A stretch of DNA of 64,000 nucleotides from Poa pratensis (Eukaryota; Streptophyta; Magnoliopsida; Poales; Poaceae): NCBI GenBank assembly GCA_947311845.1, contig CAMZMU010000116.1:3586421-3650420 (forward strand), written 5' to 3'. A model generated the notes under the pieces. That model did no database searches. It was given only the letters and a program-made list of their open reading frames with translations, and was not told the DNA's origin. The position numbers were made by a program, and so were the translations under genes. Below, in pieces: positions 23,161-32,719 of the stretch (position 1 is the stretch's first letter; each line of letters begins with the position of its first letter).

Positions 23161-23790
23161 TCAGCAGCAATGATCAGACTCGGCTAGACAAGAACCAGCC
23201 GAGGCACACTCCAAGGCATGCTTATAATCACCTGAGATGGTGATGATGCCATTAGGACCTGGCAGCTTCATCTTGAGGTATCCCACATGATTAGATATCA
23301 TGAACTTGGCCAGTGCCGGTCTACCGAGCAAAGCATGGTATGGACTTTCGAGGTCCACTACCTCGAACTGGATGCTCTCAGTTCTACAGTTGTCCTTGGT
23401 GCCGAACAACACATCAACCCATATTTTGCCCATAGGTGCACAAGAAACACCAGGCACTATATCGTGGAAGGTACAGCTGCTCGGCTGCAGCATATTTGCC
23501 GAGATTCCCATCTTCACCATGGTGTCCCGGTACATGATGTTGATGGCACTACCATTATCAACAAGAACTCGGGTGAACCGGACATTGATGGTGGGCCCGA
23601 TGAATGTCGGATCCAACACCAGAGCATAACCTCCCGGGGTCGGCATGATCTGAGGATGGTCCCTCCTGCTCCAGCTGATCTCTTGCTCAGACCAATGCAT
23701 ATATTTCGGCACCGCCGGCATAACTGCGTTCACCTCGAGTGCACGCCGGTGCAAGCTCTTCTTGTCAGTTGGCTCAGTCACAAAGACCAC
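23161..23790 (-). pseudogene. Aspartic protease region of element A
   Basis: Open frame with the active-site region VLVDNGSAINIM; this family normally has D-G-G-S-A, so Asn replaces the first Gly. Flap and closing strands follow (FEVVDLESPYHALLGRPALAKF). The preceding HWSEQEISWSRRDHP is typical of Tat-type polyproteins. It would cleave gag-pol. Confidence 0.78.
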
Positions 23791-24356
23791 ATAGCTCTGA
23801 TGAGCCTCTCTATACCCCCCTGGGGATACTCACCCTGGCGACTGGGACCAGCATTGTTGTTGCCTCCGACATTCACTTGATTCGCAGGTTTCGGAGCTGC
23901 AGGCCTCTATGGAGGCGCATTCACCAGAATAGCATTTGCCCTAGTGAGCGGTAGGTTTTGCCTCGGTGGGATTCTCTGAGGTGGACCCATCTGACTTCCA
24001 CCTTCCTTCACTGTGCGCTGAAACCAGCTGCACTGCCGAGTTGAATGATTCGTCGGCCTGCGAGGATCTTGCGTGTGATAGCTGCAGGGTCCATCCAGCA
24101 TTGCATCATAGGTTAGGGGTGGCCTTGGGCCATTCCACGGTCTCTTCCCGTCCTGGTTCTGGTTCTGGCCCCATGCAGGACCACTGTTCTTCTGACGCTG
24201 GCTATCTCCGGCGCCAGGCTGATCTTGATCAACAACTGCAACTTGATTCGGACCGTACCGGAAATCCGGCCGGTCCTCTCTTCTCTTGTTTCCGAAGTCT
24301 TGGCGATCATTTCGCCTGGCTGGTCCCGGTCCATTGTTTACCCGGATATCTTCTAC
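23791..24356 (-). pseudogene. gag-protease linker of element A, broken
   Basis: Proline-, Arg- and Gln-rich text in shifting frames between gag and protease; the zinc-knuckle position is expected here. No intact frame. Short frames on both strands are compositional. Confidence 0.45.
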
Positions 24357-26000
24357 TCAGTCCACCGAGTTCAACAAGGGCTGCATCGGATCACCGAGTG
24401 CATAGCTATCCGCTATCCGGATTGTCTCGGCCAGAGTGGCCGACATTTCCCTTTGAAGCTTCTGCCAGAGCATGGAGCCATGCCGACACCCTTGAGCAAA
24501 CAATGAAATGGCCTGCGCCTCAACAACTCCTTCACAGGAATTGCGAATAGTACTCCACCGGGTCAAGCAGTCCCGGTCAGTTTCATCATCCCTCTGCTTG
24601 CACATCGCAAGCTACTGAGGATGATTCGGCCTCTTGTATGTACTGGAGAAGTTGCTAACGAAAGCTTCTTCAAAGTCCAGCCAGCAATCCACACTACCCT
24701 CTCTCAAGTTATTCAGCCAGATCCGGGCTGGCCCTTCCAACATCTGTGGGATGTATCTCACCGCCCATCGGCGGTTTCCTCCCGCAATGTGCACCGTCGA
24801 CACATAGTTTATAAGCCAGTCTTCCGGCTTTGTGCTGTCGTCATATGGCTTTGCACTCCGGCTCAACTGGAAATGTGGCACCGGTGGCTCCCTCATGATT
24901 CGGGGTCCAAAGCATGCAGGGCCAGGTGGGCCTTGCTCCTCCAGCATCTCGGACAGATAAATCCTGTCCAGCTTGTAGCGTGCATCATTTGGTGACAACT
25001 GGCGAGGTCCCAACCGGGATCCCAGTGCACCCTCATATCTCTGATACCCGGCTCTCTCCATAGCCGAGTTACCATCACCATAACGGTTAGCCACATGGTC
25101 AACACCCTGTGGCTGCTGAAGGTACTCTACATCTTGCTGCTGATGAGCATGATTCTGCACCGGATACCGAGGTGGGTGACCTCGGCCAGCCGGGTTAACA
25201 TTCCCAACATTCGGATTGCCTGGACCGAGATTGCTCTTACCTTGGCCCGCGTCGCTCTGCCCAGCCAACTGCTTTCCGGCATATGCCGCATCGTACGTCT
25301 GTATCTGCTTGTTCTTACCGGAGTTTACACTCCGGTCACGATCTCCACCGACATGCGGAGATGAAGCTTGCCCCTTAGATCTCTCACAGGCTCCTCTTGC
25401 CGAGTGAACTATCTGGGACCCCCCTGCAACTGTGTTAGCCTTACGAAAGGCCTCATTCTGCCGAGTAGCAACACCTACTAGCTCATTGACTCGGTCTTGT
25501 TGCTTACTCCGAGCTTCTCCGGTTAGACCAGATAACTCGGCTCTTGCTGCCTCGGCAGCTCTAAGAGTCTTAGCAGGGAAACTATACTTCGGCTTTTCAG
25601 CCGAGATGTGACTAGGGGTCTTACTGGAACTAGATCTACCATCTCTAGCAATCTCAGCATTGAGGCCTTTGCCCCTCTTACGCGCATCAGCTAAATGTCT
25701 AGGGTGGGTAGCTACCGGAGTAAAACCATGGGCTTGATTATACTCACGTAGGGTCATCTGGAACTCCCTCCTGATCTCGGCCATCTCCAGAGCCTCCTGA
25801 AGCAGGTTCTGGCGTTGCGCCTCTAACTCGGTTTCTGCCTGGGCAGCATCTGTACCGGTGGCTACCGGCACAGTCAGCTTCTCGATCAACTCCTCAAGGG
25901 GAGCAGGCCTGACCGGCACATTGGATGTACCGGCCTGGTCACGCAGGTACCGTTCTGGCGGTCTTGGCAGCAGGTTCGCCGGTACCTTCTTTGCCGACAC
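24357..26000 (-). pseudogene. gag of element A
   Basis: Main frame 26000-24612. A long charged N-terminal region rich in Ala, Gln, Glu and Arg (helical) is followed by the gag core (KPEDWLINYVSTVHIAGG, WLNNLREGSVDCWLDFEEAF) and stops at 24612. The core continues at 24605-24357 in another frame (RDDETDRDCLTRWSTIRN; LAETIRIADSYALGD). The frame at 26000 opens on GTG, so the true start is not defined; a second open frame upstream (26376-25939) may be the original N terminus in another phase. Forms the particle capsid. Confidence 0.78.
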
Positions 26001-26328
26001 CGCCCATAGACCCGGCCATCATGACCTCTGCGCAGCTCTCGGGGCGAGTGATACGCCGGCCGCGAGCCGCACAGACAGCAGGAGGATCCTCGGCCACAAG
26101 CACCTGCTCCGGGTATTTGCAGATGACCTCGGTGGCGACGTAGGTCTCAAATGTCCCGAACGCGATGAGGCAGCCGTTCGCAAGGAACGGTTTGCTGCCG
26201 AAACAGCCCGCGTTGTCGCTGATGAAGTTCAGCGAGCCGAGCCTGCAGATGAGGCCGCTGACGACGCGCTCGCCGGAGGCGATGATGGAACCCGTCCGGA
26301 TGATCACACCAGCCAGCGTCGCTGCTGG

Positions 26329-26346
26329 CCCCATGGTGGGCGCCAA
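26329..26346 (-). other. Primer-binding site of element A
   Basis: On the minus strand the sequence just after the LTR end reads TTGGCGCCCACCATGGGG, the usual TGGCGCC-type primer site of Tat-like elements. The matching tRNA was not identified. Confidence 0.65.
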
Positions 26347-26347
26347 C

Positions 26348-27302
26348 TGTCGTGGTGGTATCACGGCAGATGCCATGAGATGGCTAAGAGTGGGGTCGAT
26401 GGACGCTGTTGGCTCCGGGAAGGGCTAGCGCGCTAAGGAGCGCACACGAAGAACACACAAGAACACCACGATCTACCCAGGTTCGGGGCCCTCGTGAGGA
26501 GGTAACACCCCTACTCCTGCCTGCCTCTCTCTGCATACCGGGGTATCTCAACTACAAAGCTGCTCCTCGAGCTGTATGATCCCAACAATGGAGATGAACT
26601 CAAGGTAGAAGATGAAGCTACGGGGGGAAATGAATCTCAGGGCATCGTCCCTCACGCAGGAGGGGGTGGTGCCCTATTTATAGGATCACCCGAGTAACGG
26701 TCCGGCCCCCACACCTGCACTGTAGCCATGCGCAACGGTATGTCATGAGTGCTTCTCCTGTCAGGGACAGGACGTGGCCTGCCCATCCCCTGCAGAGCAA
26801 CGGTACGCCTAGAATGTACCCTCTGCTAGGGACAGGACGTGGCCTGCCCATGCCTGACCTCGTAGTCTGTCCCGGGATATCCCGCGGTCAGCGGTTAGGT
26901 GCGTGCAGTCACTTCGTACCCGCAGCACGCCTCCTGGTACGCTCCCGTGTCAGGCGCTTCCATGTCAGACGGGACATGACAGGAGCATTGACAGCTGTCC
27001 GACACACAAAATGCCTCTTCTCGCCTAATCCGACATTGGTATGTCGGACTCTCTCCCTTGGTTATCCTCCCCTGCACATAAGAGAGGATAGGAAAATACT
27101 GACATTTATATGTCGGTCAACATATCTCGGCTCACATGCCGGTTTGCACCAGCATTGTACCTCGGTCCCCTTTGGGCCTGACACCAACATTATATCTCGG
27201 ACCCTTTTGGGCCTGGCTATGCCGGCTGTTCCTGTACCTCGGTCCACTCTTGGACACACTTTATACCATACCTTGACCCTACCCGGGGGTAGCCCCCCGA
27301 CA
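26348..27302 (-). repeat. 5' LTR of element A, 955 bp
   Basis: On the minus strand it runs from TGTCGGGGGGCTACCCCCGG to ACCACCACGACA. The start contains a short perfect hairpin typical of such LTRs. Directly outside at 27303-27307 is GTCAA, the predicted TSD, whose partner should lie left of the window. The LTR holds repeated wording around 26745-26860 (GACAGGACGTGGCCTGCCCA twice). Confidence 0.88.
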
Positions 27303-27303
27303 G

Positions 27304-27753
27304 TCAAAGAGGAGTCTTTGCTGGCTTCGCATGGGTGATGGACAAAGGGCTTACAATGATGCACGGGAATGCAAAGTGCTTCGTCCGAAGTGGGCAAAGG
27401 CGGATTATCGGCTAGGAGCAGCTCTAATGTTTTTCGAAGGTACGATTAACAATTCTTTCTAAAATTGATATTGCGCTTTTCATATCTTTTATTTAGTTCC
27501 AAATTGCCCTTGCCTTTCCTTAGGATTATGACAGTGCTTATGAGTCTCTCTCGCGCGCGCTTTAGAGCTGGACCCTGAGAGTGAAGAGATCGAGAAATTA
27601 TTCTGGTAAGTGATACGATATGTCTTGTTGTGCTTTCTTGAGTATTATTTGTTAGCAGTTGTAGGTGGTTTTCCTCTTCGGTAGAATTCAGTTCGTCCTT
27701 CAATATTTTGATCGACCGATTCTTGTAGGGAGGCAATGGAACTGAGGAAATAA
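27304..27753 (+). pseudogene. 3' end of a TPR (ankyrin-TPR-type) gene, truncated by element A
   Basis: Three exon-like blocks on the plus strand. The first (27304-27439) reads SKRSLCWLRMGDGQRAYNDA and then LRPKWAKADYRLGAAL, a tetratricopeptide-repeat pattern close to plant ankyrin-TPR proteins. An intron with GT at 27440 and AG at 27523 follows. The second (27524-27605) reads DYDSAYESLSRAL. The third (27729-27753) ends EAMELRK and a stop. Two frameshifts are visible, an extra T in the T-run near 27431 and another at CGCTTTAG near 27560, so it is a pseudogene. The 5' part of the exon is cut at the LTR of element A. Confidence 0.72.
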
Positions 27754-28398
27754 CCGCTGCAACCAGCCATGGAGACAAGCTCATGTCAAGATCTCTGATA
27801 CAAAAACACTTAACTTTGAATTATGGTGCCTTTTCTTACATGTAATTCGTGGAAGGTAGCAGCAGCTTACCTTAGGACAAAACATGTTACAAACTGGTTA
27901 TTTCGAGGTTTCTGAGACTCGCATCCTGTTTGTATGGAAGAAGTGTGGCAGTGGATGATGAGTTGGCTTCAGCTAGAGTGAAATGTTTGTTGGAATGTTG
28001 TGTTATTTTTGCATTACCATTTCTCATGTCTTTGCAAAAAAGGAACAATCTCTTTGTAGTGCATTGTCCCATCTTTGTGAGTTTGTGAACCCAAAATAGC
28101 GTGTTATAGCCTAGAAAAAGATGAGACAATGAAATAACAGGTTTTGACGGAGTCTACCGAACCGTGTACCGGACGTCGCAAGTCTGCGTGCACACGCGAA
28201 AAATTGGCGTGAGATATTTTGGCACATATTATGCATAGACAGGGTTGTTTGGGATGGCTTGGTTGAGTCATGTATGCCTGAAAGTGATTCCAGGAGGTGG
28301 GTAAGTCATGCATTAGACGAGCGGTGTGTCATGCTATGGTATCAGTTGCATCATTGCATGTCATGCATAACAATGGTTGTGTATATATTTGTATCGAG
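27754..28398 (+). other. 3' flank of the TPR pseudogene, no gene seen
   Basis: AT-rich, with no convincing ORF; probably old 3' untranslated sequence up to about 28080. A short motif at about 28084-28125 (AGCCTAGAAAAAGATGA core) recurs at about 29907-29950. Confidence 0.5.
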
Positions 28399-28401
28399 TA
28401 A

Positions 28402-29016
28402 GCGTGTGTTTGGTTGAAAGCATCAACATGAGTGGGCTGGATGGTCCACTATTTTGAGAATGAGATGGTCCTCAATTCACTTTTGGTGTTGTGTTTGGTT
28501 TGAGGATGGGATGGTTCCCATTTAGTTTACAGTGCTTAAAACCAATGGGTTAACAGGCTTTTAACTGCAATTAGCATAAGAGAAAATGAGGCAATGTGGG
28601 GAGGGCACGGCTAGAACAGAATGTCGACGGGGAAGAAAGCAGCAAGAAGTCCACGGCGTCCGCGACGCTAGCGCCGGCGGGTCGGGATTTGAGCTACCCG
28701 TCGGGATGGGTGGCGGCTGGTCAGGAAGGGAGCCACCCACGCGATGGGAGCTGGGATGGGAGGCGGTGGCGGGTCGGCGATGCGAGCATCGGCGGGTCAG
28801 GATTCGACCCGCCCACACGAGGCTGGAGTGGGGTGGCGGGCCGGCTGCGCGGGGATGGGACGATAGCAGGCTGGCGGCGCAGCGGTGACGACGAACTTCG
28901 GCTCGTGAGCGGCGGACGCGAGGTGGGCCACACCATTCACCTGAATTTAGAACCAAACACATAAAAAAGGGGGCCATCCAAGCCCATACACTTTGATCCA
29001 TGAACCAAACGCACGC
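28402..29016 (+). mobile_element. Harbinger-like TIR element, 615 bp, GC-rich interior
   Basis: Ends are GCGTGTGTTTGGTT and AACCAAACGCACGC (13 of 14 bases complementary). A further matching stretch lies inside (GTGGGCTGGATGG on the left, CCATCCAAGCCCAT on the right). The TSD is TAA at 28399-28401 and 29017-29019, the 3-bp target typical of PIF/Harbinger. No transposase is present. Open frames in the GC-rich middle (28561-29052 minus, 28586-28964 plus) overlap one another and look compositional. Confidence 0.75.
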
Positions 29017-29019
29017 TAA

Positions 29020-30472
29020 ATGGACACAGAAGACAGGCAGGGCAGTAAACAAAGATGTACTTAGTTCCTAGTGTCGCCAAGGAGAATTTCTGTGAGAGAA
29101 ACAAGGTGAACGTTAGAAAGACTATTGAGAGGAGAATTCGAGAGATTGGAGGAACCACCGAGTTGTATACAATAGACCGCGGCGAGATGGCCACCAAATA
29201 CGTATGAGTTCCTGGGCATCACCCTCGCGGCAATGCCATATGCTGGACCAACACCGTATGCTACCTCCCCTGCGCGTGCTGCGGTCGCCTCCTTCCGTCC
29301 TCGCCATCTTCATTTTGGGCATGTGATTGTTTTGTTTCAAACTCTATCAGCCACGATAAATTGTAAAGACAATGTCAATGTTAGAGGTGTGTGATGTTGT
29401 ATAGTTTTTGTCATGACCAATGTTGTATGAATGATGTACAATGTAATTTATTCGCATGACATGAGTGTGATGGTACGGCATGATGACTGGAGCCATATGA
29501 TAGCCATCTAATTCTATCTATATCACCTTGGGACAGATGTACCCATATGCACCACTCAAAGCCAACTAGATCTACTTCTACCACCTTTGGTACATATTAG
29601 AAAAAAATGGTTTCTACCACTACCAATTTTCGTGGTGGAAGGATCTCTTTTTGTGGCTAAAACATATTTTACCACAATATGGGTGCCATGATAAAAGAAG
29701 CGTGGCAAACAACCAAATTTGGTTCTCATGAATCGTGGTAGATGGTTCCGCATCAACCACTTAAACGGCCATGGTAGATGAATATAGCGGAGACATACCA
29801 AAAGAATTAACGACAACAGTGTTAACTCTGGCGTCATTCTATTATGTGACGGAACATCCCAAAATGAATCAGGTGACATGCACACGGTTCACGGAGAGTG
29901 AAAATTGTGAACCCAAAAAAAGTGCGCTATAGCCTAGAAAAAGATGAAACAACAAGGTCCTAAAATTGTCCTTATATATAAAATAGTGTGTTATATTGGC
30001 CAAAAAATGGCCGGTAAAATGCAAAAGAGATGAACTTTTTTGGGGTTTCTTTAAGCTCGTGTACAAGGGTTCACATATATACTCTTGGACCTTCATGCAA
30101 AGCCTCCTTGCTACTACCCGATGCTTACATGGATGTAAACAAGAAATATTTCCTCCCGGGTCATTCCACCACAAACCTTTGACCGACACCAATGCGCGTG
30201 TACCTTCAGGGAAACCTTTAAACCTTTGTTCTCTTTCCTCGCCAGATTCAACCTTCACATCAACCTTCCATATTCTCCGTCCTATCATTGCTACACAGAT
30301 AGAATCAAATACGAGCATGAACTAGGTCATAGGTGGTTTATGATGGCACATCGTAACGATGTGCAAAAGGCCTTTTCCTGGTGGGTTTTCAGCGAGACAA
30401 GGCAGTGGAGATAAGATATGCAGAACCGAGGGATTGAAACACGGTGTGTGTGGTGTGGGGGGGGGGGGGGAC
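29020..30472. other. No recognised gene
   Basis: I recognise no gene. A 149-codon minus frame at 29869-30318 has no family I can name. A 14-G run lies at 30457-30470, directly beside the left end of the large duplication. Confidence 0.5.
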
Positions 30473-31207
30473 GAAAGATCTAGATCGTCGACGAGGAAAC
30501 CGAGCGTCGACTCCAAATTTTCCAAGATCGACCGAGTGTCAGAACCGTCACCCGAGGGACGATCACTTTCTCTCCAGTAGCCTTGTTACTCAAGGTATGA
30601 CTACTCTTCCACTTCATTCAACCTTTTTTATGAAATGATTTACATGGATTCATTTTTGTGCTCATAATTTTTAGATGCTATTTTTATAATTTACAGTTCA
30701 CTTGTTTGTTCTAGATAAATGCTGTTAGTTCAATTTTGCCATTAGTTCTTCGGTATAACATGAAATTTGACATGTCGTACTTACCCTTTATGCTTATTAT
30801 ATATTGTGGATTTAGCATAAGCTAGACTTTTTTAATCGTGGCAGGGTCAACATTCAGAATCGGCAAACAAATAAAGTTAATTGAAACTTCTACTTTACAT
30901 GAGTACCACTCTTTAACATTTTTCAAGCCTGTTTTATTTTTTCGAGAGTTTTCAGCTTGTGAATAAATGGGCCCTATTCGCAGCAGGCACACACGCACAC
31001 GGGCCCAGCTGGCTGGTGAATCGTAGGTAGTATGTCGTGGAGGCCCATGTTTGTTCGTCGCCGACCAGAGCAGAGACGGAGGCGGCGGCGGCGGCGCTTC
31101 CCGGCGGCGGAGTGTTATACGAAGAGGCGAAGTTGGAGCCGAAGAGACTCTTCCACCCTGGGGTGAGTAATCTACGACCCTCGCATCTCTTGGCCTCGCT
31201 CGCCCTT
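30473..31207 (+). promoter_or_regulatory. Promoter and first leader exon of NLR copy 1
   Basis: Upstream region of the NLR gene. GGGCCC/GGCCCA-type motifs cluster at about 30969-31045 (site II-like elements of plant promoters). A GGC-triplet-rich stretch at about 31080-31105 looks like a 5' untranslated exon ending CACCCTGGG before GTGAGT near 31163, a good donor site. The transcription start is not determined. Confidence 0.45.
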
Positions 31208-31632
31208 TTGCATCGATCACTGGCTACTGAATTTTCCACACTGAATCTTGTGGCAACCTGGCTAGATGGTGTTTCTATGGGATACAGAGCAGGTGCAGGT
31301 TCATCCCTTCCCGTGGGATACAGAGCAGCCCACTCACACTCTCAAGCCTACTGATCTTCAGAGCTGCAGAAGCTATGAAAATTCTGCTGTAATGAGCCAC
31401 TGATGCCTGCACCTAGTTTGCATCGATCACTGGCTACTGAATTTTCGACTACCACATGTGATTCCAACACCAGTCTGAATCTTGTGGCAACTCAGGCGAC
31501 CCGACGAGCTAGATGAAGAAGAGGTGCAGTATCACTCCTTCCATTGGGATCTATGGCAGCCCACTGCCCACCCGCACTCTCAAGTCTGAACTTCAGAGCA
31601 GGAGAAGCTCTGCAAAATCTGCTGTCATGTGG
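31208..31632 (+). repeat. Duplicated leader segment (about 210 bp x 2) of NLR copy 1
   Basis: The block starting TGCATCGATCACTGGCTACT near 31209 recurs near 31419. Both contain CTGAATCTTGTGGCAAC, a CAGCCCACT/CACTCTCAAG segment and an AGCTCTGCAAAAT-like end. A third, diverged start lies near 32375. The second copy ends before a GTAAGT donor (31633). These look like duplicated leader exons. Confidence 0.6.
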
Positions 31633-32719
31633 TAAGTCACTTGGTCATACTTTTTTTTCCTTCTCGAGAAACCACCATAATGGGCCACTGATCCTCATTT
31701 GAGGATGACCTTGGACAACCACTCTGTTTCCATTTGTTGTAATTCGTGGACAGTTTGAGAAAAAAGAGAGCCATCTTTTTGTAGAGCCATCTTCTGTGCC
31801 ATGCTGAATTTCTAATCCATCATTACATTGCTCCTCTTTTTACCAAACCCTAGTGTGTTTATCCTTTTGTAGGATTCCTTTCCCTGTAAAAATGCTTGAT
31901 GATCTCTTGCATGATTTTTGCCACTTGGCTGGAGATCAGAATTACCCCTGGTTCAGTCCAGTTGTACATGAACTGAGAGTTCAGACTTTGTTAATCTGGA
32001 TATCTTGTGTTGACCCTTTGAGTTGATCACCTGCAAGACAATGCCCAAATGTTACTGCAGTAAGCCTGAATGGCGCTCGAGTTCTAACATGTTTGATACT
32101 TGACACTGTCAACATCAGAGGCAGATATATTCTTGGGCAGATCATTTTCGTTGGTATAGTGAGACAGATTGGAATAGCTAGTAAAAAATGCGGTTAGTAG
32201 TACCCTTGCAGTTTGCAGAGGTGTGTGTGCTGACCTGGTTAGAACCAGAATTTGAAGTAATTTTCCCTAAAAAGAAAAGAATTTGGCGCAATAATTGTAA
32301 TAGGGCATGTTTGGTTTTGCCCTATTTAACTGCTTATGTATCGAGACTCTTCCTTCTGGTTGCCGGGTCAACTCTTGCATCGATCCCTGGCTCTGAATTT
32401 TCAATTATGTTATGCTTCTCGCACAGGTTCCAACAGCAGATCTGAATCGCAGCCAAGTTGGAATTGTTTACACACAAGACACCCTTAACCATGTGCTCTA
32501 CCCAGCTTAACTATTTCGTCCAGTACTTCTTCTCCACTGGATTTCTCGGCAGCTCGCCATCTCCAGGTAATCTTCTGGTTCTAGGAAAATATACCTGAAA
32601 GTAGTGAACTAGATTGATCCTCCAGCTTGATTGCTAGTAGATTTTATTGCAGGATCTGTTCCGCTGCTTCTTCTCCAAAACCCTGGCGCCAAACCACCAA
32701 CGGTTGCCCGGCGACGCGG

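Larger units (their letters stand above)
20724..27302 (-). mobile_element. Element A: Tat-type Ty3/gypsy retrotransposon, 5' part
   Basis: On the minus strand from LTR (27302-26348) through primer site, gag, protease, RT and two RNase H regions to the break at 20724; integrase follows at 1599-510. A second, plant-type RNase H after the normal RT-RNase H marks the Tat lineage. Stops interrupt pol at 21798-21800, at 21456-21458 and next to 20728. It is the oldest member of the nest. Its insertion split the TPR gene that resumes at 27304. Confidence 0.88.

Noticed and set aside
22009..24550. Long plus-strand frames opposite element A gag-pol
   Set aside because: Shadows of the minus-strand retrotransposon coding sequence.
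28561..29052. Minus 163-codon and plus 100- to 122-codon frames
   Set aside because: All overlap within the Harbinger-like element's GC-rich core; no family signal.
32627..32719. TTG-started N-terminal extension of the NLR (31 residues), repeated at 44332-44424
   Set aside because: Crosses a splice acceptor ending at 32652; the ATG at 32720 starts a normal CNL N terminus.
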